From: Breviolum minutum Mf 1.05b.01
Lineage: Eukaryota > Sar > Dinophyceae > Suessiales > Symbiodiniaceae
Length of the DNA stretch: 64,000 nucleotides
NCBI GenBank assembly: GCA_000507305.1
Contig: DF240805.1
Coordinates: 1 to 64,000 of the forward strand
Reading direction: 5' to 3'
Position numbers and translations under genes: made by a program. The notes beneath the pieces are model-generated. The model worked only from the letters and a program-made list of their open reading frames with translations, had not been told where the DNA came from and did not search any database. Positions 32,425 to 43,250 of the stretch are shown piece by piece (positions within the stretch are counted from its first letter, which is position 1; the number at the start of each line of letters is the position of its first letter).

Positions 32425-32845
32425 AATGAGGGCTTTGTTAAAGGTTGGTAATGGACAATGGTGATTATTCTTATGTCTTAGCAGGCCTCGATTTCTGGCG
32501 GGTATATTTTTGAAGGGCCATTTTCACTAGGGGCTCTACTTGAAGGATCAGTTGGGCATTGAAGACGTCCTTTGCTCAGACTTGCTTGTCTAATGCTGGA
32601 AAAACAACCAACACCTGAAGTCATTCTACTCCAACCCAAACTTCTCAACATATCAGAGACTCAGAAAATCATCAATCAATCCAAGCTTAAAGTAGGACAG
32701 ATGAATCCACCAATGCCTTTTGATCCTCCGACGATGTAAAAACACTGCTGACCACTGGGTGGAAAATTGCATTGAAGCATGTTTCATGGGAATCTAACGT
32801 CAGTGGGAAGAAACAACATATGAGACAACAAAAATAAGTGTTCAC

Positions 32846-32958
32846 CAACTGCGCATAGCATCTTGAAAATATCCCGCGCTTTGCCAAATTCTTGCATTGC
32901 CTCTCCAAAGCGTTTCAAATTTGCCTCAATCAATGCATCATTCAAGTTGAAAACATGC
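32846..32958 (-). CDS. Probable exon of a TPR-like protein
   Basis: The frame reads HVFNLNDALIEANLKRFGEA then MQEFGKARDIFKMLCAV before |GTGAAC, a helix-turn-helix pattern of Ala/Glu/Phe as in TPR motifs. Length (113) fits phase 2 in and phase 1 out. Its start is uncertain. Confidence 0.42.
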
Positions 32959-33429
32959 CTTGCTTCATGATCATGACGTCAGTACTGCAACTGGACATTC
33001 TTTACCAGTGTCCAGGCACCAATCATGATCTGGTGGCGGGTGCTGCTTGGCGGTTGATCATATTTTTAGCATATTTCATTGGAGTTTTGATAAGCCATCA
33101 ACTGAAACCAATAACTAAGCCACCAACTGGAAATGATTTGAGATACTCATTCCGGTGCGTCTGAGAACTCCACGATCTCACTGATCTGAAAGCCTTCTAT
33201 TCAAAGCACCAAAAAGGCAGTCCATCATCTACCCGCACCAAACGTACAATCTAACAATATTCAGTTCATTTTGGAAGGCTTCCCTTGATGAACTCCCATT
33301 TGTGAGATTCATAAATTCAAATTTATTTGGAAATGTGACATCTGTTTAGCTTATGTAGCACACATAGATTATCACAGATTCACAACAATGTCTCATATCA
33401 AATAGATAAGTTTCTAGACACACACACAT

Positions 33430-33715
33430 ACATATGTCATATGTATATATATATATATATTCAAAATATAGACAACCCCCATTATGCAAGCCATGGAACA
33501 AAAGCAGAACCATGTTGGATGAAATATCCTGCAGCCAAACTATCAGGATATCCAGCAGCTTCCAGAAATTCTTGGGCCGTTTCCAAGGTGCTCAAGGCCT
33601 GTGGTGGAGTCATCCAATGATACCAAGTGATCACCCCAAAACCAGGACATCTGAAGTCATTTTAGAGGTCTGAAAAGAAGAATTTGTATATATATATATA
33701 TGTATATATATATTG
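33430..33715. repeat. Two AT microsatellites
   Basis: AT runs at about 33438-33462 and 33686-33714. No other content recognised between 32959 and 34157. Confidence 0.7.
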
Positions 33716-34157
33716 TGATTGAAAACCTAGAAATGTTTGAAACCACTCAGAATGATGTGACGGATTGTTTTGCCCAATGTGGTGACCAATAAATTTGTAA
33801 TTTCTATGAGCAACAATCAAAAAAACACGCTGAGCACTAGGTGCTGGTAATTCAGCTTCACAACAAACATCTGGAAATCAAAATTGGGAGGGGTCCATTT
33901 TGCACTTTCCCCTCCAAAAAAAGCAGAACATCTTGAGAACCAATCTTTACTCGGTGTCGCCCTATGTGCTATTTCTACATCTTTCTGTGGATGTACCCAC
34001 AACATCCCACAACGTAAAGTCACAAAGCCCGGAAGGATCCGTAAAATGGTGGATAACAAGTAAGCAACTGTAGTCTTATATCACCTGGCTCAGGTCTTTT
34101 TTAATAAAACACAAATTTCAAATGACTCACAAATGAAACTGAATTCTTTGCACGGGG

Positions 34158-34256
34158 TCATGTCCTCCAAGCCTTCTCATGCTTGCCCTGCTGGCTAAAA
34201 TTCGCTGCCGTCTCCATCAACATCTCCACTCCCAATGCAAATTTCATCCGTGGCGC
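34158..34256 (-). CDS. Probable terminal exon, unidentified gene
   Basis: After CCTGTAG| the frame reads APRMKFALGVEMLMETAANF then SQQGKHEKAWRT and TGA; 33 codons in phase 0. Helical, family unknown. Marks a gene end on the minus strand. Confidence 0.4.
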   Translation of the reverse strand, partial: APRMKFALGVEMLMETAANFSQQGKHEKAWRT

Positions 34257-34380
34257 CTACAGGATATTTCAAATCTGCAAGATGCAAATGGCATCCACAA
34301 TGGCGCCCAACAGACTCCAAAACTCCCACCGGGTTCCAAAAAAAAACAAATGCTTCAAGTTGGAATGTGTTTCAAAGATT

Positions 34381-34479
34381 ACCCTCCAGGAAACTAACAT
34401 ATCCTACCTTGGGAAGTTCGGAAAATTATCTTCAAACATGCCAAACATCAGGGGTATATGTTAATTCCATTTAGTTCCC
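34381..34479 (+). mobile_element. Inverted-repeat element, CCAGGAAACTAACATATCC family, copy 1
   Basis: CCAGGAAACTAACATATCC pairs with GGTATATGTTAATTCC; the second copy is at 55505. The interior includes ATTATCTTCAAACATGCC. Confidence 0.6.
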
Positions 34480-34665
34480 AGGTATCCGGTATCCAACTTA
34501 TAGGTCATTTCTGATTTTTGACAACACTTCAGGTTTCAAAACACACTGGGCATCTTGCCAAAGCATCAAGATCCAAACCCATCCATCATCCATCGCGTCG
34601 AGGCCGGCCCATTTTTTTTCCAACCCAAGGTGCTGGCTCAACATCTCCGCCTCCCAAGGTGATCG

Positions 34666-34740
34666 AGTCAAAATGGGTTCTCATCTTCCCTCCGGGGTTC
34701 CGGGGGGGAAAATATGAAAAAAATTGAAAGCAGCACCTAG
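34666..34740 (+). mobile_element. CTAG-type introner-like element, copy 6 (right two thirds)
   Basis: GTCAAAATGGGTTCTCATCT…AAAATATGAAAAAAATTG and end AAGCAGCACCTAG match the family; the left end is missing. Confidence 0.5.
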
Positions 34741-35949
34741 TTGTGAGAAATACTCAATCTATATTATTTCGGTAGTATCATGTAATATAACTTCCCATAT
34801 ACCAATCATATGGTCTTATATCAACTTTTTTCATATATTCCCTATGAACCATTGTTACTGTAAACGAGTTGTTCAATCATGGTCCTGTCAGCTACCTTGC
34901 CCAGAACTACCCAAAATCAGAGCAACCAGAATGCAATCAGGGGTTCCAAACCATACATTGCCGTCTTCATTGTCAAGGGTCTTTTTGGAACACGTAGACC
35001 TCTGCGGTTGTACTTTTGGTGGGGGTTGTTAGTGGGGCGGGCTATGCCAATGCCGCCTGCAGCAAGACAGCTCCAACTGCGTTGCATCCTGGTGACAAAG
35101 ATCCACGTTTCGTCAAGAAGTGAAAACATTGTGAACACCAATCTTTCATTCGCGGGCAATGTCTTTTTAGATCATCCTTTGGAAAGTTGGAAGTTTTCCA
35201 GTGACCCAAAAAAAACCTCCAAAAAGCCCATGGGGTTTATGTGTTGTTTTGCGAAAAACCAATGGGCCTCAGTCAATGGTGTTTTTACAGGAGAATCAAA
35301 TCTATGGACTTCCAGGCCCCAAGCTTCCAATTGGGACCTGGCAGCCGGTAAACCTGCCATGGACATTTCGGCAAACCGAAATGTCCTGCCAGGACGTGAT
35401 GGATTTGAACATAATCGCCCTGCAAAAAACAGCCAAATATTAAGGGTACCTCAGATACGTGCATATCTTTCATGTTGGGTACCTGAAAAATGCTGGTGGA
35501 GTCACTGAGATCAACTATTTTGGAAGGCTGCGCCCTTTCAGGGGAAACTACCATCACTTAAGCACCAAAGATAAGGGGAGCCAAACATCTGCTGTATATG
35601 GTTGAGGTTGAGGTTCGCAGTCGCATCATCCCATGAGGTGCATCCCCTACAAGCGATGGGAGTTACCATCAAGCCATGTCCAAAAGGTGATTACAGTGGC
35701 CTTGCCACTGGAAAAGCCACATTTTCAATGGGTATTTAGAACAACATTTGTTCTGAAGAACAAGAAGAAGGAATGGTTCTAGATATATAATATGGTTCTT
35801 TATCACTTTTATGACAGTTCGTAAAATACAAAAGGGACATATATCTAATATTATATATAAATATTATATGTATGACAACTCTTTCTATCCTTTCAAACAG
35901 GCCTTGGTTCACTACTCGGACTTTGAGAAACACTCCTTCCGTTGGTCAC
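34741..35949. other. Interval without firm gene
   Basis: A possible minus-strand terminal exon near 35090-35045 (CNAVGAVLLQAALA then TAG) is too short to claim. Otherwise AT-rich, with an ATATTATATATAA tract near 35845. Confidence 0.4.
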
Positions 35950-36113
35950 GTCCTGCGACTGTGCGGCACCACAAAGCAGCAAACGTGAGCAGCTAAGATG
36001 AAGAAGCCTCGGATCTCTGCAAAGTTGTCTGATGTTGTCTGCAGCAGGATATGTATCTGGTTGTACTTGCTGGTGTCCGGCATGTGGTGATACAATTCGA
36101 CCAGGGAGCCATG
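35950..36113 (-). CDS. Probable exon with a membrane helix
   Basis: The frame reads GSLVELYHHMPDTSKYNQIH, ILLQTTSDNFAEIRGFFILA and AHVCCFVVPHSRRT, ending at |GTGACC. One hydrophobic helix (FFILAAHVCCFVV) follows an amphipathic stretch, a layout seen before the S5 helix of polycystin-type channels, but the likeness is weak. The acceptor is unclear because the upstream bases are an AT repeat. Confidence 0.35.
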
Positions 36114-36881
36114 TATATATATATACACTTATCGGTTTAAATAAAGAAATATAGAACGTATTTGATAACATAGCTTCTTCACAAGGGCGCATGGACGTTG
36201 ATTTGACAGGGTTGCGCAAGAAAGGGACTTGTAGGTATATAAACGGATACAGTAAAGAAAATGTAACGAAATCATCAAAAGCCTGCGGTTTCCCGTTGCT
36301 ACGCCGCCTGAATTGAGGCTTTTGGATTCAAAATTGGTCGTTTGACGTCTTTCCATCAATTCACACATCAGTCAAAAGGTTTCTTGGTGACTTTTGTTGG
36401 TGGCTTTCTGTAAACTGTAATCCTACATTACATGGAAATATGCCCAACCGGCCTTGGCCTTGGGGTACCAACCAACCGCAACCAACCATCGACAAAACCC
36501 AGGACAAACAGAAAATCTAATTGAACTAAATGACCAACATGACTGCATCTCCTCATACCTCTGATCCTGGCAGGTAGAAGAAAATCTGTGCGGTGTCCAC
36601 TCATACGGAGTTTGCGGCAACGTAGTAATTTTTGGGTTAACCAAACCTCCAATGTTTTTAAGTTGTAACAGCAAAAGGTTGAAGCAAAAAAAAAGGTAAA
36701 CCGTGGTGATATTACAGAAAGTTGAAATCGTTGTACCCCAAATATTCTCTGAGACTAATGTCCTGCATCAATCCATTGATATACTTCGCTACCTGTGGGT
36801 TGAAGGGGAATTTCTTAAGTACCTTGGTTGGCGCCATGAATTTTGTCCGTTGACATCAGCTGAAGGCTGACCCATCTGTAC

Positions 36882-37011
36882 CTGCAGCTCTCATATATAG
36901 ACTTGGCTGCCATGGCGGTTGGATGGGATGATGGGATGGTAACCTTGAGTTGTTCGAGCTGTTGGTTTAAGTGGAGCATCTCTGTTGGACATGTCTCAAG
37001 AACCATTGAAA
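36882..37011 (-). CDS. Probable exon, unidentified gene
   Basis: Runs from acceptor ACACCAG| to donor |GTACAG, phase 1 in and phase 2 out. The peptide VLETCPTEMLHLNQQLEQLK then VTIPSSHPTAMAAKSIYESC is helical in its first half. Family unknown. Confidence 0.38.
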
Positions 37012-38278
37012 CTGGTGTTACCACATTACCTGTAGCCACAAATAAGTTTCAATATCTGTTCAGCATGCGCTATACATGCTATCTGCAAGGTGTGCATAGC
37101 CTGTTCTTTTCAATGATTTCCCCAAACTTGCATCGAGACCATAGGGATTGAATCTTACTGGAATTTTGCAGCGATGGGTAAAACGTCACTCTTGAGAATC
37201 AAAAGCAGATTCGTAGTTAGTACCCAGAGAATTATTGTTCATTCTTTTATTGTTGCCTAATCACAACACTAGTCAGAACTCATTAGTCATTAAATGTCAT
37301 GTTTTGTCCACTTCTTGAGACACTTAGTTGATACGATTTGATAAAAATTGTGTCAATCTGTTGATGTTATCTATCTCAACATTGCACATCTTTCATTCAA
37401 AGCTTGCCAGAGCCCAAATCCCGAAGCAATTTCGGCATGAGTTGGGACGCTCCCCCTCAGTAACAGTGTCAACGCAAAGTTTCATAGGGGCGTCCCCACC
37501 AGGACCAGTTGGTAGTCACAGGTAGTGGGTGAAAGTCATTTTCCCACGGAAATATTAATTGAACAGCTAAATATCCACAATAGCTATACTGTCAAAGGAG
37601 CCACAAATTTCCAAACCATCATTTGCGGTATCCATATTTCAAAATTTACACCGAAGATATGGAACCAACTCATGAATTCAGTATAAACACCCTTCATCCC
37701 ATCATGGGCCTGGTGCAATGAAACACCACTTCTCTCAGATGATTATTTCAATAGAAATTCCTGCCTGGGATCGACCAGTTTTCTACAAAAGAAACCCAGG
37801 AAGTCCAAGACAATCGCCAAAGTTTGGTCTTTGAATGGACTTCCTGGAGAAAGATAACAAACACATAAAACTGGAACACACATCCGAAAACGAACAAAGC
37901 CCTTTGGAAATCAAAGGTTGGAAGATAACATTTCCGTTTGGGTACTCACCATTTCATACCATTTCATGTCCCTAAACATGTATTTTTCAAGATTTACTGG
38001 ATTCAAATGCATCACATATACTACCCTATTCTACAACAAACAGTGCTTGAGTGCAGAAATTGCATGCCATGTTGAATCATGTTTCACTTTTATATACTCT
38101 TACAAAGATGTGCTTGGAAACCTGGGGGTAGCTCCTTAGCTCCCTATTATGAAGGGATTTAAAGGATACCCCAGCTCCTTAGCTCCTTTCCAAGCACCAG
38201 CTAGCATTGTAGGACCTTCAAATGCCCAGTGAAAGACGATTTGTGGTGTCTTCAAAGTACACTGTTGACCAAACTTAC
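37012..38278. other. Interval without recognised content
   Basis: I found no exon with paired splice sites and no clear repeat here. Confidence 0.4.
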
Positions 38279-38361
38279 CCGTTAACATAAACATCCAAGC
38301 TATCGGGTCGGACAGCGCCTGTCTTGTAAATGATAACCTCAGTGGGCAACATGAAAAATAT
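38279..38361 (-). CDS. Probable exon, unidentified gene
   Basis: Runs from acceptor GATTTCTTCAG| to donor |GTAAGT, phase 0 in and phase 2 out. IFFMLPTEVIIYKTGAVRPD then SLDVYVNG looks β-rich. Possibly the same gene as the exon at 39498-39622. Confidence 0.42.
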
Positions 38362-38405
38362 CTGAAGAAATCAAACATGATCCAATTGCATCCACTTGCA
38401 TCCAA

Positions 38406-38524
38406 TTCCCGAAGTTTAACATAATAGCCCCTGATGGTGGGAAAGGAAGACAACTGCGGAAATTCCGAAATTGGGTTTTCCGGTAACTTTTGGAGGGGAA
38501 AACTCGCTAGTTAAACTTCGGAGG
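38406..38524 (+). mobile_element. Hairpin element, GAAGTTTAACA family, copy 2
   Basis: CCCGAAGTTTAACATAATAG at left pairs with GCTAGTTAAACTTCGGAG at right. Confidence 0.5.
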
Positions 38525-39497
38525 GGTGTTCATCAGATCCATGATTCAAACAGCGTCTCCACTGGATCTGAGGGGCGAACATCCGATTTTTTTCCAAATC
38601 AACAGCTGGGAGCCATGGCGAAAAAAAGGCCAAATCCGGTGGCCCAATTGCTGCTGTTACAGTAGTATCAGTATCAGTAGGATTGTGAGTTGCAAATCTA
38701 ATCATTCCATGGTATTATATGGTATCAATATAGTCTAACTACCCAATGATCTTGGAGTTTCTTAAGCTTTTTGGCTTTCAACTTGTGTGGAACATATGCT
38801 CCTCATCCTTTGCTTTCAATCTTGAACTACGTAGGGTTTGGCAGCAACAAGCGACAGTACTCGTATGACAATGTTAGGCAGTACGATCTGATGAGATTAC
38901 CAAACATCTCTCCAACCTGAACATCATTGAACAATCTGAAACTCCTGATATCACCTACCTTTTAAAGTTGCTTCTGTTTGATCTGTCAAGTCATGTGACA
39001 CACTGAATCAAGCAATCAAACTCCAAAATGGCGGGGAATCCTGGGGAATGCAGCCAATGCAATGCCTCACACTTCAGGACCCCCTGCTGCAATATCACTT
39101 AAACAACTGAATATACTTCAGGTATAAAGGATGTATAACTGATATAACACCCAAAACTCAGCAGAAAAACTATCTTCTTCTATGCAAGAGTCAAAAAATC
39201 AAAGTTACATAAGTTGCATATCATCAAATTGAAACAAAAATATTGATCGAATAAACGTACAATAATCACTAGGATGCATGCATCTGAAGAACAGTCTTCT
39301 CGAGTGACTCAACGGAAAAGTCATCGACTCAATCAGGGCCAAACCAAGAGGAAAGGGACAGTTCCCAGAAAGGTATCCTATGGACTTATCTAGTATAATA
39401 CTATAACATGATTGAAATATACAATTTCCATATTCCAAACCAACCAGGAATTGGCTTGGAATCGGTATATAAAGTCATTTCAGGACCTTTGCCTTTA

Positions 39498-39622
39498 CCT
39501 CGGCGAACCGCCACAACAACTGAATTTTGTAGGCACAAACAATTTTTGCCGCGAAACGGTGGACCTCTCGCGAGCTGTCACTATGTACAAATTCCAACAT
39601 TCCGGGTGCATCTCAATGGACG
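39498..39622 (-). CDS. Probable exon, unidentified gene
   Basis: 41 codons run between acceptor TTTATTTCAG| (phase 1 in) and donor |GTAAAG (phase 0 out): SIEMHPECWNLYIVTARERS then TVSRQKFVCAYKIQLLWRFA. The opposite strand is also open here, but splice signals and neighbouring genes favour minus. Family unknown. Confidence 0.42.
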
Positions 39623-40811
39623 CTGAAATAAATGTTCACAGCTATGCTTGAATAATCCCTACAGTAAACGTTTGAAGTGTAGCCATTTGCTTAAGGTAAT
39701 TTATGAGATGTTCTTCCAACCTGGCCATTCCAAAAGAAACATGTCAAGTTCTTTTACTGAATGATGCCTGAAAGAACCATCCACTGACAGCACCATTAAG
39801 TCACGAATTCACCCAGAAGGGAGGCAAAGGACTATCGGACGTCAATGTGTTTCAGCAATCACCTGCGAGGCTCTACTTTGGATCTACCCCCCACCCAGGA
39901 TGCCAGTCAACACAAGGATTTCTTACATTTTTACTGGGGAGGATCCTGATAAACCTTCATTTTCCACTGTTACTGGGTGGGGGTAGAACCAAATAAAGAG
40001 TATATAAATATATATACATATACATATACCTATACATATACTCTTCCACATCAAAGTTAAGGCCCTTACTATAATTCACGCCACCCTTTTTAAAGGGGTT
40101 GTGTCTTCAAAAAAAACATGGTCTTTACGACACAGTACCAAAAGACCCATGATTTTCAGAAGTGATAGAAGTCCACCCTGCAGGGCATTTCTTTCCAAGT
40201 AGGTGGTGGTCCAACAAGCCAATTGGAGGTCAGGAATATCACAAACAGTATACAAATATCACAAATATTTAGGCTGGGGATCACAAGCTTAAGTGTCTCA
40301 CTTTCCAATCTAGATTTTAGATGACAAGTCCCATCCTACTGGGACCTCATGTCCCAAGAACTTAGTAAATGGACAATGGATATGATACCTTAAATGGATG
40401 TAAATGGTCAGTAGGTCCGTGAAACAAGACCCAAGATACTGCACAAAAAAAACAGAGAGTTTCAAAACTCATTGCCCTTTTTTTTCGCAAGTTCCCCCGA
40501 AACATCCTAGGAAGCAGTCAGCAGTGAGTGATCAGTCACTCCCTGTAAAACTTGTACAATCACAAGGTTTATTCCACTTGCAAATGACTTATTTTGGCCC
40601 ATCACCCTCAATTTCGAAATTACTAAAGATTTCCCCCCACAAAATCGTGACATAAACTTTCTCTCCTCCCTTCAACTGCTGTAAGATCCTGGTGTTCCAG
40701 GCTGGGAAGTAGCACAAACAACAAACAACAACAGGAGGTAACAACGTTTCTTAACCAACTCACTTGTTACAAGCATTGCTTTAAAAACAACAAAAATCTT
40801 TGCCCACCCAC
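39623..40811. other. Interval without firm gene
   Basis: An alternating ATATAC tract lies at about 40000-40035. No paired exons seen. Confidence 0.4.
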
Positions 40812-41289
40812 CTAGTTTGCAGAAGCTTGCGCATCATGGGCTGCCTGGGCTATTGCAGTCGCCTGAGCGAAGAAAAAGTGACATCTTCACAGAAAAAAGG
40901 ATCTTCGCTTTATGAGAGACGTTTCTTAGCACAGCTTTACACTCTTCTTGTGGTTTAAAACGCTGAGTGTTCAGCAACTAGGAATCCGAACACTATGCAA
41001 TGGACATGGCTGCGGCTGAAAAAATCGGAGTATCAAAAGGGGCCCAGATGTCTTCAAAAGGCTCCAGTTAAAGTTGGGGGTTTCTAAACTACGTACCATA
41101 AGTATCCATAACTGCATATGTAATTTACCTGGCATTTTTCTAGGACCTGCAACTTTTTTTTTTCGGGGGTCAACATCGTGTCTTCCCATGTCAACTGAGG
41201 GCTTCACAGCGCCGACCAGTTTCTTGCCTTTCTTCTTGGCCATCCTCTCCCTGGCCTCAGAAGCATCATCTGTTTCAATGGCCAAAACC
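40812..41289 (-). CDS. Spliced gene with lysine-rich exon, C-terminal part
   Basis: Exon 41289-41147 lies between TTTTTGGGTAG| and |GTCCTA and reads VLAIETDDASEARERMAKKK then GKKLVGAVKPSVDMGRHDVD, ending PRKKKVA; a very basic, likely nuclear or nucleic-acid-associated stretch. A short terminal exon, 40862-40812, after TTCGCTCAG| reads ATAIAQAAHDAQASAN and ends with TAG. Their phases (1 out, 0 in) do not match directly, so an intermediate exon remains unassigned. Family unknown. Confidence 0.42.
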
Positions 41290-42305
41290 CTACCCAAAAA
41301 AGTATATATAGCATATATATATATATTCAGGGGACCTGGTTGCAGTTGTTTCCTGAATATCTCCCAATCATGCGGGATACATGGCTCATATATGACATGT
41401 GCACTTAAATTCATAAAGTCAAATAAAAAATAGTGTTCTCGTGTGGCGTGTCGACGTCCCATTTTCATAGTACCGTGCCAGGCAACCTACTCTGCACTAG
41501 TACTGAAAGTATTGAAGTGTCAGAATATTTCAAAATAAGCACTTACAGTACATATTATACAATCATAAATATTATACAGTAATGAGGGAAGTCTCGCAAT
41601 TTGTACTCACATTATCCACTTTACTTGGTGTTTTTGTTGGGCTGGCGACAGTTGGTGAGTTTGGCGTTTTTCAGGATCCCATTTTTTTCATGGCAAAATC
41701 AAAATGGCAAACAAAAAAGTATGAGATTCAAAGGGTTCTGAGATGATTTTTTTTTCATATCTCACATCTGAAAATAGACCATTTAGTCTACATTCCAAGA
41801 AATATTTTGAGGTGACAAAAACCCCAACTCCTTTCATGACTTGACTTCAACACCGTTCCCGAGATTCCCTGCTCCACCGGTAGTAACCAAACCTATGGGC
41901 AGGATGGGGATGAAAAGCAGTGGATGCCGTGGGCTGCATCGATGCTGCTTTTTCCGTTGTTCTCCGTATACGCAGGTGGTTTCTTGGGATATAAAGTTAA
42001 GATAGCAGGCGGGAAAATCCAGCATTTTGATGGTATTTAATGTATTTACCAGGAAAAATGGAGAATTTTCATGGGTCCACGAACTGCTAGTTTCAGGGAG
42101 GGTATGGGAACTAAGGTAGAGGTAGTTGGTCCAACTATTGAACCCATTTCGTTGTGGGATATCCTGGTGCCAGTTATGTAGCAACTGGTGGCCAAATGGT
42201 GGCCTTGTCGTAGTCGACCACGTCCCATGCCCTCCAATCGCTCTTTCCTCAGTTGAGATGGTCTCACCTGGAGACAAGGTATGGAAAAGACCTCCTCCCT
42301 GCAAC

Positions 42306-42382
42306 TAGTTTACACATGAAAAATGGCTGCTTGGAAGATCGAAATTTCCTTGTGACATTTGGCCTATTTTCAGGTGTAAACT
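42306..42382 (+). mobile_element. Short hairpin element
   Basis: AGTTTACACATGAAAAATGG pairs with TTTTCAGGTGTAAACT; the interior GCTTGGAAGATCGAAA is the reverse of the core in other hairpin elements. Confidence 0.5.
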
Positions 42383-42560
42383 TGCTTCTAGTTTCAGGGA
42401 GGGTATATCATAGACTTTCTGATGTAGCACCCCCCGTTCACCAGAAATAGTTGGGTGAACGATGAAGGGTTATCAAAATTAGAGGGCTAGGCCCCTATTT
42501 TTGTCGTCGGTGTAGTTTTGCAAGAGCAGGACCTGAGGATTCCTATGAGCTGAATTTCGT

Positions 42561-42643
42561 ATCCCATTTTAAAAATATGATCGTCAAATTGGATCATTTC
42601 CCCCAAAGAGGGATGATTGTTTTGTTTTGAAACCACCACCTAG
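42561..42643 (+). mobile_element. CTAG-type introner-like element, copy 7 (left end lost)
   Basis: GTCAAATTGGATCATTTCCC and right end TTTTGAAACCACCACCTAG match the family; the left inverted repeat is gone. Confidence 0.65.
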
Positions 42644-43062
42644 TATGCCATTAAAAAAAGCAGTCGTTTATTTCCAAATCATCCTTTATCAGGTGCTTTT
42701 TGCATTGTTTTTGGTCAAGTTTCACAAGGTACATATTGACCTTTTTCAAATAGGCTGGTATAGTATGATACGCTGCCCAGGGTGCGCTTGTGCCACACAT
42801 CTCCACAAGCAAGTCGTCACTGGTGTTTCCGTGAAAATTGATGACTTATCTTTTGCATAAAACCAACAAATCACACATTTACAGTCAGAAAATGTAGGGC
42901 AGGTCCTACCCTACAAAACGTGGTCACATTTTTTTCTGCATCTTTCCACCTGAAAGACCCTCGGGGAAATCTCATGCATATATCTTTCATCCTCTAAGAA
43001 ATGTCCCAAGAATTCCCTTGACATAAGCAACCAATTAAGCCCAAACAAGCCGTTGATTCAAC

Positions 43063-43215
43063 TCATCGTCCAACTGAGGGACCCATCCTCCCATGATCGC
43101 CAAGGCACTCCTGTGACATGATCTCTTTGGCCTCTTCTCGTCGTTGTATTTGCATCTCTTCCTCTGGGGCAACAGGGTCATAACATGTCACCACAGGGGG
43201 TGGTAGGGATGAGAT
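43063..43215 (-). CDS. Possible terminal exon, charged protein
   Basis: The frame reads LPPPVVTCYDPVAPEEEMQI, QRREEAKEIMSQECLGDHGR then MGPSVGR and a TGA stop. It is acidic/basic and helical. Another frame here is also open, so confidence is modest. No upstream splice site chosen. Confidence 0.3.
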   Translation of the reverse strand: MSSLPPPVVTCYDPVAPEEEMQIQRREEAKEIMSQECLGDHGRMGPSVGR

Positions 43216-43250
43216 TTTCTCGAAAGATGAATGGATACAGTAGTAAGGCT

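Larger units (their letters stand above)
41290..43062. other. Interval with inverted-repeat elements
   Basis: Contains a short hairpin at 42306-42382, an introner-like element at 42561-42643 and a 19-base direct repeat (CTAGTTTCAGGGAGGGTAT) at about 42088 and 42390. No gene claimed. Confidence 0.45.

Noticed and set aside
34879-35508. 209-codon plus-strand frame
   Set aside because: Long for this DNA but of poor protein composition, with a minus-strand frame open as well; no splice or domain support.
35730-36113. In-frame TGA after SRRT followed by more open frame, possible selenocysteine
   Set aside because: The TGA lies within a good GTGACC donor, no SECIS-like element was found, and the downstream residues do not look conserved.
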